Part shown: piece after piece, positions 56,334 through 64,000 of the stretch
How the letters are laid out: each line of letters opens with the position of its first letter
Position numbering within the stretch: the stretch's first letter is position 1
Origin: Roseivirga pacifica
GTDB lineage: Bacteria; Bacteroidota; Bacteroidia; Cytophagales; Cyclobacteriaceae
DNA: 64,000 nucleotides
NCBI RefSeq assembly: GCF_900111145.1
Contig: NZ_FOIR01000001.1
Coordinates: 1,743,501-1,807,500, forward strand
Direction of reading: 5' to 3'
Program-made: the position numbers and the translations under genes
The notes under the pieces: generated by a model
Seen by the model: the letters and a program-made list of their open reading frames with translations, nothing else
What the model was told of the DNA's origin: nothing
Databases searched by the model: none

Positions 56334-59126
56334 TTAGTTGTCGAATTGCGTTCTTCTACGGCTCAGTTTTAGGTCTTTTAGTGCAGACGCTTTAATCTGA
56401 ATGTCAATACTGTAAGAAGTGTAAACGCCAAATGGAATCCAGCTCGCGTTCATTTGCCAGCAACCTAAATCTCGGAATATACCAATTGAGGTTTGGGTTG
56501 GCTCTTTGGCGTCAAAGTCGTAGCCTGAGTTAAATGTCACATCCCATTTCGGTGTTAGCGCTACCTGACCGTACATCTTCACAGATTTACGCGTTCGTGT
56601 GCCACTCGATGGATTCCAAGAGTAGCTGTAGTCAAAGCTCATTCTTACGTTCCAAGGTATGCTAATGTCTACATAGGCATTGGGGTCGTAAAAGTATTGC
56701 GCCATAGTACTGCTTAATTGTCCTCCAGCATTCATGGAGCCATATTCGCCTTCCTGGTCATCAATATAGCCGCTACCTAAGCCCATGGGGTTATTGTTGA
56801 TTGAGCGTGTATTGGCATTTGGGCTGCTCGAGGCTTTGGAGTTTAGGTTGGTGCTTAAGGAAAGCCTGGCGCTGGTTAAACGGCCAATTCCTTGCCCTGA
56901 TTTCCAAGCGTAAATATCCCTTCTTTGTAGCGTACTGTTCTCGCTACTAGTAGCAGAGTAAGTGTATGGGTCTAACGTACCGCCTGCATTTACGCTAAGT
57001 TTTCTATTGAAAAGCGTGGTTCTTGCATTAATACTGATTGTTGAAAGTGCAAAGGAGTCGGCCAAGAAGTTGTAGCTACCACCTAAACTGAGGTTGTCAA
57101 GAATCGACTTGTTTTCCGATTTAGCCGTATCGCTGCGTACTTTCATTTCAATTTTGTTGCTCACATTAAAGCTCAACGATGCTGACTCTCCTAGCCCAGG
57201 CGAACCGTACAGAAAGCCATCATAAATAGAAAGTAACTGGTAGCGGCCACCATCGGTGGTGTCTGTTTGTACTTCTTTATAAAAGCCATATTGCGATTGG
57301 CTGTAGTCTGGTCGGTAGCTAAAGCTAATGCCCGGAGTCATTGTGTGTCTTATGGCTTCCACCTTGCTATAGGGGTTGGAGTTGGTAAACGTACCGTATA
57401 GTTGGGTGCCAATGCTTACACCTGCACTGTACGTGGTAGCGGCACTAAAGCCGTTTAACGTGTCGATTCTTACAGCATTCTCACTTTCTATAAATGTGTA
57501 ATCGAGCTCTTTTAAGTACCACAGTTGCTCTACATTAAATGATGGTGAAACGTTCAGGTTATTAAGAATGGGGAAACCCGTTGAAATAGGAATACGCATT
57601 CTCGCTCCGTTCTGTGCGTTATCCAGCAATTCACCCAATGTGTCGAAGCCAACTGAAATGGTGTCGGTTTCTTCCGCTCTGTTCGAAATGTCGTAACTGG
57701 CAGATGGTGCGCGTACAATGTTGGTTACCCTATTAGACAGGTTTACGTCCCAACCAACACTTAGCTTTTTTAGAATTTCCGGCTCCATTCTTTTTAGCGG
57801 GAAAATTCTGTTCATACTCATGTTGAATTCCGGCAACGACACATCAATTATATTGGTTTGAATGTTCTGGCTATGTCTACCAGAAACCGAATAACTAAAA
57901 GGGGTGCCAGGTATGGTACCGCTATAACTCAAGTTTGAACGGAACTCCGAACGAACATTACTCTGAAAGTTGTTCAGATTTAGGTTATTCTGATTGTAAG
58001 TGCTGGTACCCACATTAACCTGTGCCGAAAATCTAGAGTTTCTACCCAAAGATTCTGGTCTGTGCGACCATGTAAGCCAAAAGTCTTTAGAGTCAAGGCC
58101 GTCAGTTTCGTAAGCCGGAGTTTGGTTTCTGTTGTAAGACAGCTGTAGCTGTCCACTGTATTTGTAGCGTACTTTGTAAACATTACGCATGTTCAGTGCC
58201 CAACTACCTTTGGAGTAAATATCGCCCGTTAATGCCGTATGAAGTTTGTCGCTCCATACTTGGTAGTAGCCACCATCGCGTAAGTAGAGTCCTCTTCTTT
58301 GTTCATCTCCGTATTTAGGAAAAAGTATGCCCGAAGTAGCCTCTTGCGTATCGGGGAAAAATCCAAAAGGTAAACCCAGAGGGGTAGGAATATCGCCTAT
58401 GTATAAAAGGAACGGTCCTGTAATTACACTTTTGCCAGGAATGATCTTGATCTTTTTAGCCTTAATATAAGTGGTGGCATTTGGGTCGTCTAAGCAGGGT
58501 GTGTATCTGCCGTTTTTAATGTACGCACTTTGGTCGGGGTTTCGTTTTACCACCTCACCCCTTAGGTAACCATCGGGCTGTTCGGCAGCTACGCCCGAAA
58601 TTCGAGCCCTTTGTGTCACAAAATTGTACCTTATCTCTTCTGTTTCAAACCTATCACTTCCATCCTGAAAAATGGGGCGTCCTTCCCATACACCAAGAGA
58701 GTCTTGCACGCCCATGGCATGCAATTCGTTTTTATTTCTGTCGATTATTATGCGTTCGGCAGTTAACTTTATATCACCATACTCAATGTAAGCGTTTCCG
58801 TATAAGTAGGTTACATTCGTGCGGGTTTTGGTGATAATCGAGTCTTCGGCAAAATATTTTACCGTAGTTTCGAATGTACTTTTAGGAATAGTATCGTTTA
58901 CAGAAAGGCTATCTTGCGCTGCGGGGAGCGTTTTTAAAGAATCGGCACGATTTTGAATAACAGGTATGGTGTCGGCATTCAGTCGCCTTTCTTGCGCTTG
59001 AAGCCCACTTATAATAAGTATTAGAAAAAAAGTAAAGACTATGACCTTTCGGGAAAACACGCGTTTTTTCGGTTTTTCGGAATTTTTCAGATTTTTGCGT
59101 AAAGTTATTCCAATAAGCCGTTTCAT
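56334..59126 (-). CDS. lptD: LPS-assembly protein LptD-like outer-membrane protein
   Basis: A 930-residue protein: N-terminal signal (VIVFTFFLILIISGLQAQ), a periplasmic OstA/LptA-like segment (about residues 90-200; NVTYLYGNAYIEYGDIKLTA, ERIIIDRNKNELHAMG), then a long beta-barrel with the LptD plug-site region FLLYIGDIPTPLGLPFGFFP and many aromatic strands. It would insert lipopolysaccharide in the outer leaflet. ATG 59126 is used; GTG 59060 would give a more ordinary signal peptide. It is divergent from the amidase gene. Confidence 0.82.
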   Translation of the reverse strand: MKRLIGITLRKNLKNSEKPKKRVFSRKVIVFTFFLILIISGLQAQERRLNADTIPVIQNRADSLKTLPAAQDSLSVNDTIPKSTFETTVKYFAEDSIITKTRTNVTYLYGNAYIEYGDIKLTAERIIIDRNKNELHAMGVQDSLGVWEGRPIFQDGSDRFETEEIRYNFVTQRARISGVAAEQPDGYLRGEVVKRNPDQSAYIKNGRYTPCLDDPNATTYIKAKKIKIIPGKSVITGPFLLYIGDIPTPLGLPFGFFPDTQEATSGILFPKYGDEQRRGLYLRDGGYYQVWSDKLHTALTGDIYSKGSWALNMRNVYKVRYKYSGQLQLSYNRNQTPAYETDGLDSKDFWLTWSHRPESLGRNSRFSAQVNVGTSTYNQNNLNLNNFQSNVRSEFRSNLSYSGTIPGTPFSYSVSGRHSQNIQTNIIDVSLPEFNMSMNRIFPLKRMEPEILKKLSVGWDVNLSNRVTNIVRAPSASYDISNRAEETDTISVGFDTLGELLDNAQNGARMRIPISTGFPILNNLNVSPSFNVEQLWYLKELDYTFIESENAVRIDTLNGFSAATTYSAGVSIGTQLYGTFTNSNPYSKVEAIRHTMTPGISFSYRPDYSQSQYGFYKEVQTDTTDGGRYQLLSIYDGFLYGSPGLGESASLSFNVSNKIEMKVRSDTAKSENKSILDNLSLGGSYNFLADSFALSTISINARTTLFNRKLSVNAGGTLDPYTYSATSSENSTLQRRDIYAWKSGQGIGRLTSARLSLSTNLNSKASSSPNANTRSINNNPMGLGSGYIDDQEGEYGSMNAGGQLSSTMAQYFYDPNAYVDISIPWNVRMSFDYSYSWNPSSGTRTRKSVKMYGQVALTPKWDVTFNSGYDFDAKEPTQTSIGIFRDLGCWQMNASWIPFGVYTSYSIDIQIKASALKDLKLSRRRTQFDN
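59090..59097 (+). promoter_or_regulatory. Possible -7 element for the amidase gene
   Basis: GATTTTTG (59090-59097), one mismatch to TAnnTTTG, lies 39 bases before the GTG at 59137 and downstream of an ATG at 59041, favouring the later start. Confidence 0.35.
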
Positions 59127-59136
59127 TAGCAATACA

Positions 59137-59931
59137 GTGAAAAATTATCTGATTCTTATAGTTGTAATGTTCCTTTTAGCCTTTAATGTCAATGCGCAAG
59201 GGCCAGAGGCTAAACCAAAAAGGAAATATAAAGTTGTATTAGATGCTGGGCATGGCGGTAAGGACCATGGCACAAGGGGGGCTGTTCTTAGAGAGAAAGA
59301 TGTGGTGCTAAAAGTTACCCTTAAAGTGGGCGAGTATTTGGAAACCCTGACAGACAATATTGAAGTAATTTATATTCGTAAAACAGATGAGTACAGTCAT
59401 CCGGCTGAACGTGCAAAGCTAGCCAACGAAAAGGAGGCCGATTTGTACGTGTCGATCCATGCAAATGCCATGCCACCAGGTAACTCCCATATATTCGGAA
59501 CAGAAACTTATGTAATGGGAACTAAAAATGAAGGAAGAAACTTTGAAGTAGCAAAGCGCGAAAACTCAGTAATTTTGCTTGAGGAGAATTACGAAGAGAT
59601 ATATCAGGGCTTCGACCCGAACTCACCAGAGGTGAATATTATGTTCGAGATCATGCAGGAGGCCTATCAGGAAAACAGTATTTTTCTGGCGCAAACTGTG
59701 GAAGAGCAGTTCGATAAGCGGGCTGGTAGAAAAAGTAGGGGAGTGAAGCAATCGAGCCTTTGGGTACTGTGGAATACGGCTATGCCAAGTGTGTTGATTG
59801 AATTAGGGTATTTGACCAACCCCGATGAAGAAAAAGATTTGGGCTCAAAAAAGGTTCAGGACTATTTGGCTTCGGCAATTTTTAGGTCAGTAAGAGATTA
59901 TTTTAAATACGTAGAATCGACCGAGAACTAG
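59137..59931 (+). CDS. N-acetylmuramoyl-L-alanine amidase (Amidase_3)
   Basis: A zinc amidase that cuts peptide stems from peptidoglycan. From GTG 59137 it has a normal signal peptide (KNYLILIVVMFLLAFNVNA) and 264 aa; an ATG at 59041 would add 32 residues that overlap lptD. Zinc ligands are seen in VVLDAGHGGKDHGTRG (His), VLREKDVVLKV (Glu) and YVSIHANAMP (His); the catalytic Glu lies in SVLIELGYLTNPDEEKDL. The MCE gene overlaps its stop by one base. Confidence 0.9.
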   Translation: MKNYLILIVVMFLLAFNVNAQGPEAKPKRKYKVVLDAGHGGKDHGTRGAVLREKDVVLKVTLKVGEYLETLTDNIEVIYIRKTDEYSHPAERAKLANEKEADLYVSIHANAMPPGNSHIFGTETYVMGTKNEGRNFEVAKRENSVILLEENYEEIYQGFDPNSPEVNIMFEIMQEAYQENSIFLAQTVEEQFDKRAGRKSRGVKQSSLWVLWNTAMPSVLIELGYLTNPDEEKDLGSKKVQDYLASAIFRSVRDYFKYVESTEN

Positions 59932-60902
59932 TGGCAAGAACGAAAGAATTTAAAGTAGGGCTGTTTACGTTGCTTATGGCAGCGTTCTTATACATAGGTT
60001 TTAACTATCTAAGAGGATTAAATGTGTTCTCGCCTTTAAACACATACTATGTAAAATACCAAAACATTAGTGGGCTGAACAAGGGGGATAAAGTAATCCT
60101 TAATGGCCTTGATGTTGGAACAGTAATCGAAAGAAAGTTTAGCGATGCACAGTACAGTGAAATATTGGTTGAGCTGGCTGTGGATAAAACCATTGTGCTT
60201 ACCGATAGCACCTTTGCGCGTTTGGCAAAACCAGACTTTTTGGGTGGTGTAGAAATACAATTGATCTTGAAACCCGGTGGAATGCGCGTTTTAGAGTCGG
60301 GTGATACGTTAGTTGGCGATATTGATCGCGGAGTAGCCGAACTGCTAACGCAAGAGGGACTTTCTGCTGCCAACCAGCTTTCATCACTTGTGAGCAAAAT
60401 TGATGATGTGCTTTCGCCTTTTGCCGATAAAAGTGACAGCATCGCAATGGCGATTGATAACTTCACCACTTTCTCTCGTGAACTTGTGCTTACCACGCGC
60501 GAGACCCGTTTTACATTAGAGCAACTCAAACTAAAAATGGATTATGTTACTGATTCGTTAGTGGCAGCAATGGGAGGAGTTAAGCCTTTACTAGAAGAAT
60601 ATCAGCAATTGGGTGAAAAGCTCAATGCAGTTAATATAGAATCTCGACTTCAACGAATCGATACCGTGTTAATGGGTACCGAGCAGTTCCTTACTAAACT
60701 GAATTCTGGTGAAGGCACTCTTGGTAAGCTAATGTCGAACGATTCGCTTTACAATAACCTCAACCTCGCCATGGCAGACTTGGATAGTTTGCTTATCGAC
60801 TTCCGCTATAATCCGAAGCGCTATGTGAATGTTTCCATCTTTGGTAGAGCCAGTCGTCCACCGGCCGAAGGCAGAGAAAAAGCCAAACGAAAAAGAAATT
60901 AG
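59931..60902 (+). CDS. MlaD/MCE family lipid-transport protein
   Basis: A 323-residue inner-membrane-anchored protein. One N-terminal span (VGLFTLLMAAFLYIGFNYL, residues about 9-27) is followed by an MCE domain (about 35-115; VKYQNISGLNKGDKVILNGL, DVGTVIE) and a helical C-terminal part. Such proteins form hexameric rings that carry phospholipids between the membranes. It starts with GTG overlapping the amidase TAG. No MlaE/MlaF partner lies in the window. Confidence 0.88.
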   Translation: MARTKEFKVGLFTLLMAAFLYIGFNYLRGLNVFSPLNTYYVKYQNISGLNKGDKVILNGLDVGTVIERKFSDAQYSEILVELAVDKTIVLTDSTFARLAKPDFLGGVEIQLILKPGGMRVLESGDTLVGDIDRGVAELLTQEGLSAANQLSSLVSKIDDVLSPFADKSDSIAMAIDNFTTFSRELVLTTRETRFTLEQLKLKMDYVTDSLVAAMGGVKPLLEEYQQLGEKLNAVNIESRLQRIDTVLMGTEQFLTKLNSGEGTLGKLMSNDSLYNNLNLAMADLDSLLIDFRYNPKRYVNVSIFGRASRPPAEGREKAKRKRN

Positions 60903-60926
60903 TAGGCACTCCGCCAAACCACATGG

Positions 60927-60957
60927 TTTGAATTTAAGTTTCTTGGGTCTATTTTAG
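60927..60957 (+). promoter_or_regulatory. Probable promoter of the second carboxylase gene
   Basis: TTTG (60927-60930), 19 bases, TATTTTAG (60950-60957; one mismatch). The leader to ATG 61011 would contain a perfect palindrome GCTCCC-TT-GGGAGC (60983-60996). Confidence 0.5.
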
Positions 60958-61010
60958 ACACAAGTAAACTATCTATGGAAATGCTCCCTTGGGAGCGAAA
61001 CAAACTATTC

Positions 61011-62639
61011 ATGAACATTGAATTCAACAAGAATGACGATGCAATGCGTCAACTGGTGTATTTGCTAAAATCAAGGCATAAGCAAGTAGCACTTGGTGGT
61101 GGAGAGAAAAAAATAGAATCGCAACACAAAAAAGGAAAGCTCACAGCTCGCGAAAGAATTGATTATCTGATTGATAACCCTGAAGACTTTTTGGAAATAG
61201 GCGCTTTCGCTGGTGATGGGATGTACAAAGAGTACGGTGGCTGCCCATCGGGAGGAGTGGTAACCGGTATTGGTAAAATAGCTGGCAGGAGCTGTGTTAT
61301 CGTAGCGAACGATGCCACCGTAAAAGCTGGAGCTTGGTTCCCTATTACCGCAAAGAAAAACCTAAGGGCGCAGGAAGTAGCCATGGAAAATAGGCTGCCT
61401 ATCGTTTATTTGGTCGATAGCGCAGGAGTTTTTCTACCCATGCAGGACGAAATTTTTCCAGACAAAGAGCACTTCGGACGCCAGTTTCGTAACAACGCAA
61501 AAATGTCTTCAATGGGCATTATTCAAGTGGCGGCCATTATGGGTAGCTGCGTAGCAGGTGGTGCTTATTTGCCCATTATGAGCGATGAAGCTGCCATTGT
61601 CGATAAAACGGGTTCAATTTTCTTGGCTGGCTCTTACCTGGTAAAAGCTGCCATTGGCGAAGATATAGACAATGAAACACTGGGCGGAGCTACTACACAA
61701 AGTGAAATCTCAGGCGTTACTGATAATAAATTTCCGAACGATGAGGCTTGCTTAGATTACATCAAAAGCATCTTCGATAAAGTTGGCGCATTCGAAAAGG
61801 CTGGTTTCGATAGAACTGAGCCAAAAACACCAAAGAAGGACCAGCAGGAGTTGTACGGCCTAATGCCCCACGATAGGGTGAAGCCTTACGATGTGCGCGA
61901 ACTTATTGGCTGTATGGTCGATGATGGTGAATTTGAAGAGTACAAAGAAAAGTACGGCCAAACCATAGTTTGCGGCTATGCACGTATCGATGGTTGGGCA
62001 GTAGGTATTGTGGCTAATCAGCGTATTGTGGTTAAGTCCAAAAAAGGAGAAATGCAGATGGGCGGAGTGATTTATTCTGACTCTGCAGATAAATCGGCTC
62101 GCTTTATAATGAATTGCAACCAACGTAAAATACCACTGGTATTCCTTCAGGATGTTAGCGGATTTATGGTAGGCAGTCGTGCCGAACATGGCGGAATTAT
62201 TAAAGATGGCGCCAAAATGGTAAATGCTATGGCCAATTCTGTGGTGCCAAAATTCACCATTATTACGGGTAATTCTTATGGAGCAGGCAATTATGCCATG
62301 TGTGGCAAGGCTTATGATCCAAGATTGATTTATGCTTGGCCAACAGCCAAACTTGCTGTAATGAGTGGAGCTTCAGCAGCAAAAACTTTGTTGCAGATTA
62401 AAGTGAGCTCATTGAAAGCGCAAGGCAAAGAAATAACAGAAGAAGACAAAGAGAAATTGCTCGAAGAAATCACCGAGCGCTATAACGAACAATTGAGCCC
62501 TTACTATGCGGCTTCGCGCCTTTGGGTCGATGGAATTATCGATCCCGCAAAAACCCGAGAGGTAATCTCAAAAGGCATTGAAGCGGCTAATCACGCACCT
62601 ATTACGGAGCAGTTTAATGTGGGGGTTATTCAAACTTAA
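61011..62639 (+). CDS. Acyl-CoA carboxylase beta subunit (methylcrotonyl-CoA carboxylase type)
   Basis: A 542-residue carboxyltransferase. [80 protein letters not shown] and the glycine loops of MGSCVAGGAYLPIMSDEA are characteristic of the 3-methylcrotonyl-CoA carboxylase beta subunit of leucine breakdown. ATG 60975 would add 12 residues covering a palindrome; ATG 61011 (MNIEFNKNDD) fits the family start. No biotin subunit is adjacent. Confidence 0.9.
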   Translation: MNIEFNKNDDAMRQLVYLLKSRHKQVALGGGEKKIESQHKKGKLTARERIDYLIDNPEDFLEIGAFAGDGMYKEYGGCPSGGVVTGIGKIAGRSCVIVANDATVKAGAWFPITAKKNLRAQEVAMENRLPIVYLVDSAGVFLPMQDEIFPDKEHFGRQFRNNAKMSSMGIIQVAAIMGSCVAGGAYLPIMSDEAAIVDKTGSIFLAGSYLVKAAIGEDIDNETLGGATTQSEISGVTDNKFPNDEACLDYIKSIFDKVGAFEKAGFDRTEPKTPKKDQQELYGLMPHDRVKPYDVRELIGCMVDDGEFEEYKEKYGQTIVCGYARIDGWAVGIVANQRIVVKSKKGEMQMGGVIYSDSADKSARFIMNCNQRKIPLVFLQDVSGFMVGSRAEHGGIIKDGAKMVNAMANSVVPKFTIITGNSYGAGNYAMCGKAYDPRLIYAWPTAKLAVMSGASAAKTLLQIKVSSLKAQGKEITEEDKEKLLEEITERYNEQLSPYYAASRLWVDGIIDPAKTREVISKGIEAANHAPITEQFNVGVIQT

Positions 62640-62642
62640 TGA

Positions 62643-63497
62643 ATGGTAGAAGAGAATTTAAGCAACAAAGAGTTGAAGGCATTAGTGTCTTTGCTCGATG
62701 ACGAGGATGTAGAGGTTGTTGAACATGTGGAGGGGAAAATCAAGTCACTGGGCACTTATGTAATTCCTTATCTGGAGTTTGAATGGGAGAACAGTTTTAA
62801 CCCAACCGTGCAAAAACGAATTGAAGAGTTAGTACATACACTTCAATTCGAATTGCTAAAAGGCAAGCTAAGCGAATGGAGAAATAGCCCCAAGACGGAT
62901 TTACTTGAGGGGATGTGGCTGGTGAATACCTATCAGTACCCTGATATTGAATTGGATACCTTGAGAAAGGAGTTGGAGCAAATTTACTATGAGGCTTGGC
63001 TTGAATTTAAAACTGATATTCACCCTGTTGATCAGGTTAAGATTATCAACTCTGTACTCTTTAGTAAACTGCACTTCGGAGCGAACACCAAGAATTTTCA
63101 TTCTCCTGGTAATTCCATGTTAAGTGTAGTGCTCCAAACCAAAAAAGGGAATCCGATTTCGTTATGCATTATTTACATGCTGGTTGCTCAAAAACTTAAA
63201 ATGCCAGTTTATGGCGTTAATCTGCCCAACCTGTTCGTAATGACTTATAAGAATGACGATGCCCAGTTTTACATCAATGCTTTCAACCGTGGCTTAGTTT
63301 TCTCCAAAAAGGAAATTGACGAATACATCGACAATTTAAAACTTCCGAAAAACGATAAATACTACGAGCCTTGTACCTCGGTAGATATTGTGGCTCGAGT
63401 GCTGCGCAACTTAATGAGCGCGCACGAGAAATTAGGCCATACCGAAAAGGTAGAAGAGGTTAAGGAGTTGTTGCAGATTGTGGCGACAAAAGAATAG
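62643..63497 (+). CDS. SirB1/transglutaminase-like family protein
   Basis: A 284-residue protein starting four bases after the carboxylase gene. The central part has FHSPGNSMLSVVLQTKKGNP, ISLCIIYMLVAQKLKMPVYG with a conserved Cys, VNLPNLFVMTY with the partner region, and YINAFNRGLVFSKKE, matching the SirB1 N-terminal/transglutaminase-like family. A helical C-terminal segment (about residues 245-284) may be TPR-like. Likely cytosolic; function not known. Confidence 0.75.
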   Translation: MVEENLSNKELKALVSLLDDEDVEVVEHVEGKIKSLGTYVIPYLEFEWENSFNPTVQKRIEELVHTLQFELLKGKLSEWRNSPKTDLLEGMWLVNTYQYPDIELDTLRKELEQIYYEAWLEFKTDIHPVDQVKIINSVLFSKLHFGANTKNFHSPGNSMLSVVLQTKKGNPISLCIIYMLVAQKLKMPVYGVNLPNLFVMTYKNDDAQFYINAFNRGLVFSKKEIDEYIDNLKLPKNDKYYEPCTSVDIVARVLRNLMSAHEKLGHTEKVEEVKELLQIVATKE

Positions 63498-63499
63498 GG

Positions 63500-64000
63500 C
63501 TAAAAAGCGCAACAAATATGAAGCGGAGATTGGTAGTCAAAGTAAAGACTAAAAGTCTCCGTTTTGTTTTGCTCAATTATTTGGCCTGAAGTAATGTGCT
63601 TTAGGCTAGGTTCTTCAATTACCAATTGGTCTGCAAAGATTAGTTGCGTGCGGCCATGGAGTTTGTATAGTGCTTCTTTACCGCCCCAAACCTGTGTGAG
63701 CTTGGAAGTATCTGTGCCTGCCCAGGTTTCGTTCTCATTCAAAAATTTTCTCGAAATACGCTGAATTTGTGGGCGTTCAATTTCAATATCTATTCCGATT
63801 GGTCCCTGGTGGTTAATTGCCGCTGCTCCAAAACCGTTGGCATGCGACATGGAAACCCCAATGCATGGGTCGGTTAAGTGCGGCTTGCCGAACTGGTCTT
63901 TCTCCAGCCAAAACTGTCCAAATGGGTTAAGCAACTGCTTCAAGGCGTTTCGGGCAGCTAGCCATTCCAACCGTTTTGAGGCCACTTTAACACGGTCAAA
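63500..64000 (-). CDS. 4'-phosphopantetheinyl transferase superfamily protein (5' end outside window)
   Basis: The frame is open to the window end and covers the last 166 codons. It carries the Mg/CoA-site motifs IGVSMSHANGFGAAAI, GPIGIDIEIER and VWGGKEALYKLHGR (the WxxKEA motif), so the enzyme should attach phosphopantetheine to acyl or peptidyl carrier proteins. An internal GTG at 63985 is not the start; the preceding codons read FDRVK in frame. Confidence 0.88.
   Translation of the reverse strand, partial: FDRVKVASKRLEWLAARNALKQLLNPFGQFWLEKDQFGKPHLTDPCIGVSMSHANGFGAAAINHQGPIGIDIEIERPQIQRISRKFLNENETWAGTDTSKLTQVWGGKEALYKLHGRTQLIFADQLVIEEPSLKHITSGQIIEQNKTETFSLYFDYQSPLHICCAF

Overview
The window is a chromosomal segment of a Bacteroidota bacterium, most likely a marine Cytophagales member of the Roseivirga/Fulvivirga type. 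That lineage is inferred from protein character and gene order; no database search was possible. Supporting signs are promoters of the Bacteroidota form TTTG-N19-21-TAnnTTTG, start codons without Shine-Dalgarno sequences, a DUF4221 lipoprotein, Cys-less L36 and S14, and the order tuf / tRNA-Trp / secE / nusG / rplKAJL / rpoBC.

1-30400 is the core expression block, all on the + strand. It holds the tuf 3' end, tRNA-Trp, secE-nusG-rplKAJL-rpoBC plus a DUF3467 gene and a terminator; a str-type operon (rpsL-rpsG-fusA-rpsJ) with its own promoter and terminator; the S10-type operon (rplC to rpsN); and an spc/alpha operon (rpsH to rplQ) with a separate promoter, ending in a strong terminator. The four promoters I can place share a downstream GCAGNCCG motif just after the -7 element. 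Several have leader RNAs with good hairpins.

30400-32500 is an accessory islet on the - strand: a CX6CX2C 'phage Gp37/Gp68' (DUF5131) protein and its partner TcmP. The tcmP reading frame is broken by one extra T in a T7 run. Next to it lies a tandem heptamer repeat.

32500-36120 (carA, eno, a DivIC/FtsB-like gene, an outer-membrane protein) resumes the + strand. 36100-46900 is mixed metabolism: a Ldh-type dehydrogenase, Ppx/GppA, a propionyl-CoA carboxylase-type beta subunit, an M42 peptidase, a periplasmic-binding-fold protein, an SGNH hydrolase, a NudK-type Nudix hydrolase, an MsbA-type ABC exporter and a DUF4221 lipoprotein.

46940-52170 (- strand) is an aromatic amino acid cluster. One operon carries a DAHP synthase-chorismate mutase fusion and a short, atypical prephenate dehydratase-like gene. 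The next carries a second DAHP synthase-chorismate mutase, aroB and aroA. Between them is the most striking find of the window: a 23-residue leader peptide ORF with the run YFYFFYF, followed by mutually exclusive antiterminator and terminator helices directly before the second DAHP synthase. This is a complete Phe/Tyr ribosome-mediated attenuator, with a perfect palindrome in its putative promoter.

52250-64000 holds proline dehydrogenase, lysS, a Gdx/SugE-like SMR transporter with a Crp-like regulator, lptD divergent from an amidase-mlaD pair (cell envelope), a methylcrotonyl-CoA carboxylase-type beta subunit, a SirB1/transglutaminase-like protein and a 4'-phosphopantetheinyl transferase cut by the window end.
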